Source: Selenomonas timonae
GTDB taxonomy: Bacteria; Bacillota; Negativicutes; Selenomonadales; Selenomonadaceae
Length of the DNA stretch: 64,000 nucleotides
NCBI RefSeq assembly: GCF_014250475.1
Contig: NZ_CP060204.1
Span: forward strand, 1,811,001-1,875,000
Reading direction: 5' to 3'
The position numbers and the translations under genes were made by a program. This document shows, piece after piece, positions 61,964 to 64,000 of this stretch. The notes under the pieces are model-generated. The model was given only the letters and a program-made list of their open reading frames with translations. It was not told the origin of the DNA and searched no databases. How positions within the stretch are numbered: position 1 is the first letter of the stretch; each line of letters opens with the position of its first letter.

Positions 61964-63094
61964 ATGGCAGAGAAGGACAAGAAGGATACGAAGCGAGACA
62001 AGCAGATGACACGCGAAGAGGCTCTGGAGAATGCACTCAAGCAAATTGAGAAAACGCATGGCAAAGGCGCGATCATGCGTCTCGGCGAAGCAAAGGCGAA
62101 TATGAATATCGATGTCATATCGACCGGTATTCTGCCGCTGGACATTGCACTTGGCGTCGGCGGCATCCCGCGCGGACGTATCATCGAGGTGTACGGTCCC
62201 GAGTCCTCCGGAAAGACAACCGTCACCCTCCATATGATTGCTGAGGCACAGAAGGCAGGAGGGCTTGCCGCGTTCATCGACGCCGAACACGCCCTTGACC
62301 CCGAGTATGCGCGCAAATTGGGCGTCAATACGGAGGATCTTCTGATCTCTCAGCCGGACACAGGGGAACAGGCTCTTGAGATTGTGGATGCGCTTGTACG
62401 CAGCGGTGCCATTGACATCATCGTCGTTGACTCCGTTGCTGCGCTGGTGCCAAAATCCGAGATTGAGGGGGACATGGGCTCCTCCGTTGTTGGAATGCAG
62501 GCGCGTCTTATGAGTCAGGCAATGCGCAAACTCACGGGTATCATCAGCAAGACGCGCACGGTCGCAATCTTCATTAATCAGCTGCGCGAGAAAATTGGCG
62601 TATCCTACGGCAATCCCGAGACGACGACGGGCGGTCGGGCTCTCAAATTCTATGCCTCCGTGCGCATTGATGTGCGACGTGCAGACTCCATTAAGCAGGG
62701 GACGGAATCCCTCGGCAACCGCACACGCGCGAAGATTGTCAAGAACAAGGTTGCACCGCCGTTCAAGACGGCAGAATTTGACATCATTTACGGTGAAGGT
62801 GTCTCGCGCCTGGGCAGCATCATCGACATGGGCGTCGAGCTGGACATCGTGAACAAGAGCGGTGCATGGTATGCCTATGAGGGGGAGCGCCTCGGTCAGG
62901 GCAAGGAAAATGCAAAGGCGACCTTAGAGGAAAAGCCGGAGCTGATTGCCGAAATCGAGGAGAAGATTCGCACGAAAATTCTCGTAGAGGGAGCTGCGTC
63001 AAAAAAGAAAGGTTCGAAAAAAACTTCTGCAGATACGGATCAAGATGCAACGGATATTCCTGAGGAAGAGGCAATGCCGGAGATGGATGAATGA
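61964..63094 (+). CDS. recA: Recombinase RecA
   Basis: Forms filaments on single-stranded DNA for strand exchange and SOS induction. The 376 residues include Walker [10 protein letters not shown] (78-86), Walker [14 protein letters not shown], the MAW segment [14 protein letters not shown], and a long Lys/Glu/Asp-rich C-terminal tail. ATG 61964 is used because AAAGGAG lies eight bases upstream; GTG 61955 overlaps that site. recX follows with an ATGA overlap. Confidence 0.97.
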   Translation: MAEKDKKDTKRDKQMTREEALENALKQIEKTHGKGAIMRLGEAKANMNIDVISTGILPLDIALGVGGIPRGRIIEVYGPESSGKTTVTLHMIAEAQKAGGLAAFIDAEHALDPEYARKLGVNTEDLLISQPDTGEQALEIVDALVRSGAIDIIVVDSVAALVPKSEIEGDMGSSVVGMQARLMSQAMRKLTGIISKTRTVAIFINQLREKIGVSYGNPETTTGGRALKFYASVRIDVRRADSIKQGTESLGNRTRAKIVKNKVAPPFKTAEFDIIYGEGVSRLGSIIDMGVELDIVNKSGAWYAYEGERLGQGKENAKATLEEKPELIAEIEEKIRTKILVEGAASKKKGSKKTSADTDQDATDIPEEEAMPEMDE

Positions 63095-63582
63095 ATGGCA
63101 CGGGCGACGCGCCGAAGAAACGTGGTCGAAAATCGCAGGCAAAGACCGCACTTGTGACTGCTGTTGACTATCTTGCGCGGCAGGCACATAGCGAAAAGAA
63201 ACTGCGTGAGAAGCTCGAGCGCAAGGGTTTTCCGGAGGAGGAGATCGATGCTGCCATCGCACGCCTGATCGAACGCGGCTATCTGGACGATTCGGATCTC
63301 TGCGCGCAGCAGTTCATGTACCTCTACAACGAGAAACGAAACTCTGTCCGACAGATCTGTGCAAAGCTGATCCAGCGTGGATTCAATCATGACCTCGTAT
63401 GGAGTGTTGTGCCGGAGGATACCTTCGAGCGGGAGATTGCCACAGCAGAGCGCGTACTTGCAATGAAGTATCAGCCGACGGACAATCGTCAAAAGATGAT
63501 GGCGAATCTCTATCAAAAGGGGTTCTCCGTCGATGCGGCACGTCATGCCGTGGAAAACTATACAGAGGGTGCAGAAGAATAA
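63091..63582 (+). CDS. recX: Regulatory protein RecX
   Basis: Modulates RecA filament extension. The 163 residues show three-helix repeats: [20 protein letters not shown], then [21 protein letters not shown] and the third repeat near [26 protein letters not shown] is divided over the C-terminal half. The N terminus is basic ([10 protein letters not shown]). Cotranscribed with recA. Confidence 0.92.
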   Translation: MNGTGDAPKKRGRKSQAKTALVTAVDYLARQAHSEKKLREKLERKGFPEEEIDAAIARLIERGYLDDSDLCAQQFMYLYNEKRNSVRQICAKLIQRGFNHDLVWSVVPEDTFEREIATAERVLAMKYQPTDNRQKMMANLYQKGFSVDAARHAVENYTEGAEE

Positions 63583-63600
63583 AAGTAGGAAAGGACTTCC

Positions 63601-64000
63601 ATGATGAACAGACCCGATGCCGCCGAAATGATCTTAGTGCTCGATTTCGGAGGACAGTACAACCAGCTCATTGCGCGCCGTGTACGCGAGAACTCCGTAT
63701 ATTGTGAAGTACATCCACATACATTGTCATTGGATCGTATTCGTGAACTTGCACCGCGCGGCATTATTCTGACGGGCGGTCCGAACAGTGTCTACGGCGA
63801 GGATGCCGTTACTGCGCCAAACGAGCTCTTTTCGCTCGGGATTCCCGTCCTCGGCATCTGCTACGGCGCGCAGCTGATAGCGTATCTCTGCGGGGGACGC
63901 GTCGAAACTGCGCCAACAAGCGAGTACGGTAAAACGGAAGTAGACATCACGGACAAGAATTCACTTCTGTTTGACGGTATTCCTGCGAAAAACATCTGCT
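63601..64000 (+). CDS. guaA: GMP synthase (glutamine-hydrolysing), 5' part
   Basis: Only the first 133 codons are in the window; the gene runs off the end. They form the class I glutamine amidotransferase domain: [32 protein letters not shown] and the nucleophile elbow [11 protein letters not shown] with C87. The common GICYGMQ has Ala in place of Met. AGGAAAGG lies seven bases before the first ATG; a second ATG follows directly. It begins 18 bases after recX without a visible promoter. Confidence 0.93.
   Translation, partial: MMNRPDAAEMILVLDFGGQYNQLIARRVRENSVYCEVHPHTLSLDRIRELAPRGIILTGGPNSVYGEDAVTAPNELFSLGIPVLGICYGAQLIAYLCGGRVETAPTSEYGKTEVDITDKNSLLFDGIPAKNIC

Overview
The window is a dense stretch of bacterial housekeeping chromosome of moderately high GC. 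Almost every gene is complete and on the plus strand, and many neighbours overlap by the four bases ATGA. The gene orders rbgA-rnhB-ylqG-ylqH, gatC-gatA-gatB, addB-addA and recA-recX, together with TmcAL, RbgA and a DUF815 ATPase, point to the Firmicutes. The GC level and a fused cobA-hemD haem/sirohaem operon fit Negativicutes of the Selenomonas type. This taxonomic call is inference from gene content, not a database match.

Layout. 0-7 kb: dtd, M29 aminopeptidase, YitT protein, metallo-beta-lactamase-fold protein, anchored cyclophilin, GIY-YIG protein, greA, lysS. 7-9.5 kb: tRNA-Tyr, tRNA-Met, mdh, tRNA-Lys, surE. 9.5-16.2 kb: a tetrapyrrole operon from glutamyl-tRNA to uroporphyrinogen III and precorrin-2/sirohaem (precorrin-2 dehydrogenase, hemA, hemC, cobA-hemD, hemB, hemL). 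16.3-18.9 kb: MOP-type flippase and a lipid kinase. 18.9-21.3 kb (minus strand): tmcAL and a DUF815 ATPase. 21.5-29 kb: mnmA, an anchored unknown, an NYN nuclease fused to a ribbon-helix-helix tail, a DUF3783 protein, an orphan substrate-binding lipoprotein, then the polyamine genes speA-speE-speB. 29-34.5 kb: gatCAB, gph, rlmD. 34.9-41.3 kb: rbgA, rnhB, a FliK-like and an FlhB-tail-like protein, yraN and a CBS-regulated pyrophosphatase. 41.4-57.9 kb: a DNA-repair supercluster pcrA-ligA-deoC-sbcD-sbcC-addB-addA. 57.9-59.9 kb: a broken DUF4213/DUF364 gene carrying a small MITE-like insert, a HIT protein, a small unknown and tadA. 59.9-64 kb: a minus-strand metal-binding lipoprotein, rpsU, yqeY, recA, recX and the 5' part of guaA.

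There is no prophage, transposase gene, CRISPR array or obvious genomic island. No wholly new multi-gene system is evident. The points that most deserve a second look are small-scale: the insertion-scarred pseudogene near 58.2 kb; a 17-bp perfect terminator-like hairpin inside the lipid kinase gene, oriented to stop the convergent operon; the recA promoter, whose -35 box lies in the loop of the upstream terminator and which is followed by a perfect 11-bp tandem repeat; the contiguous repair operon with an atypical DeoC inside it; the NYN-RHH fusion; and export-switch-like proteins outside any flagellar operon.
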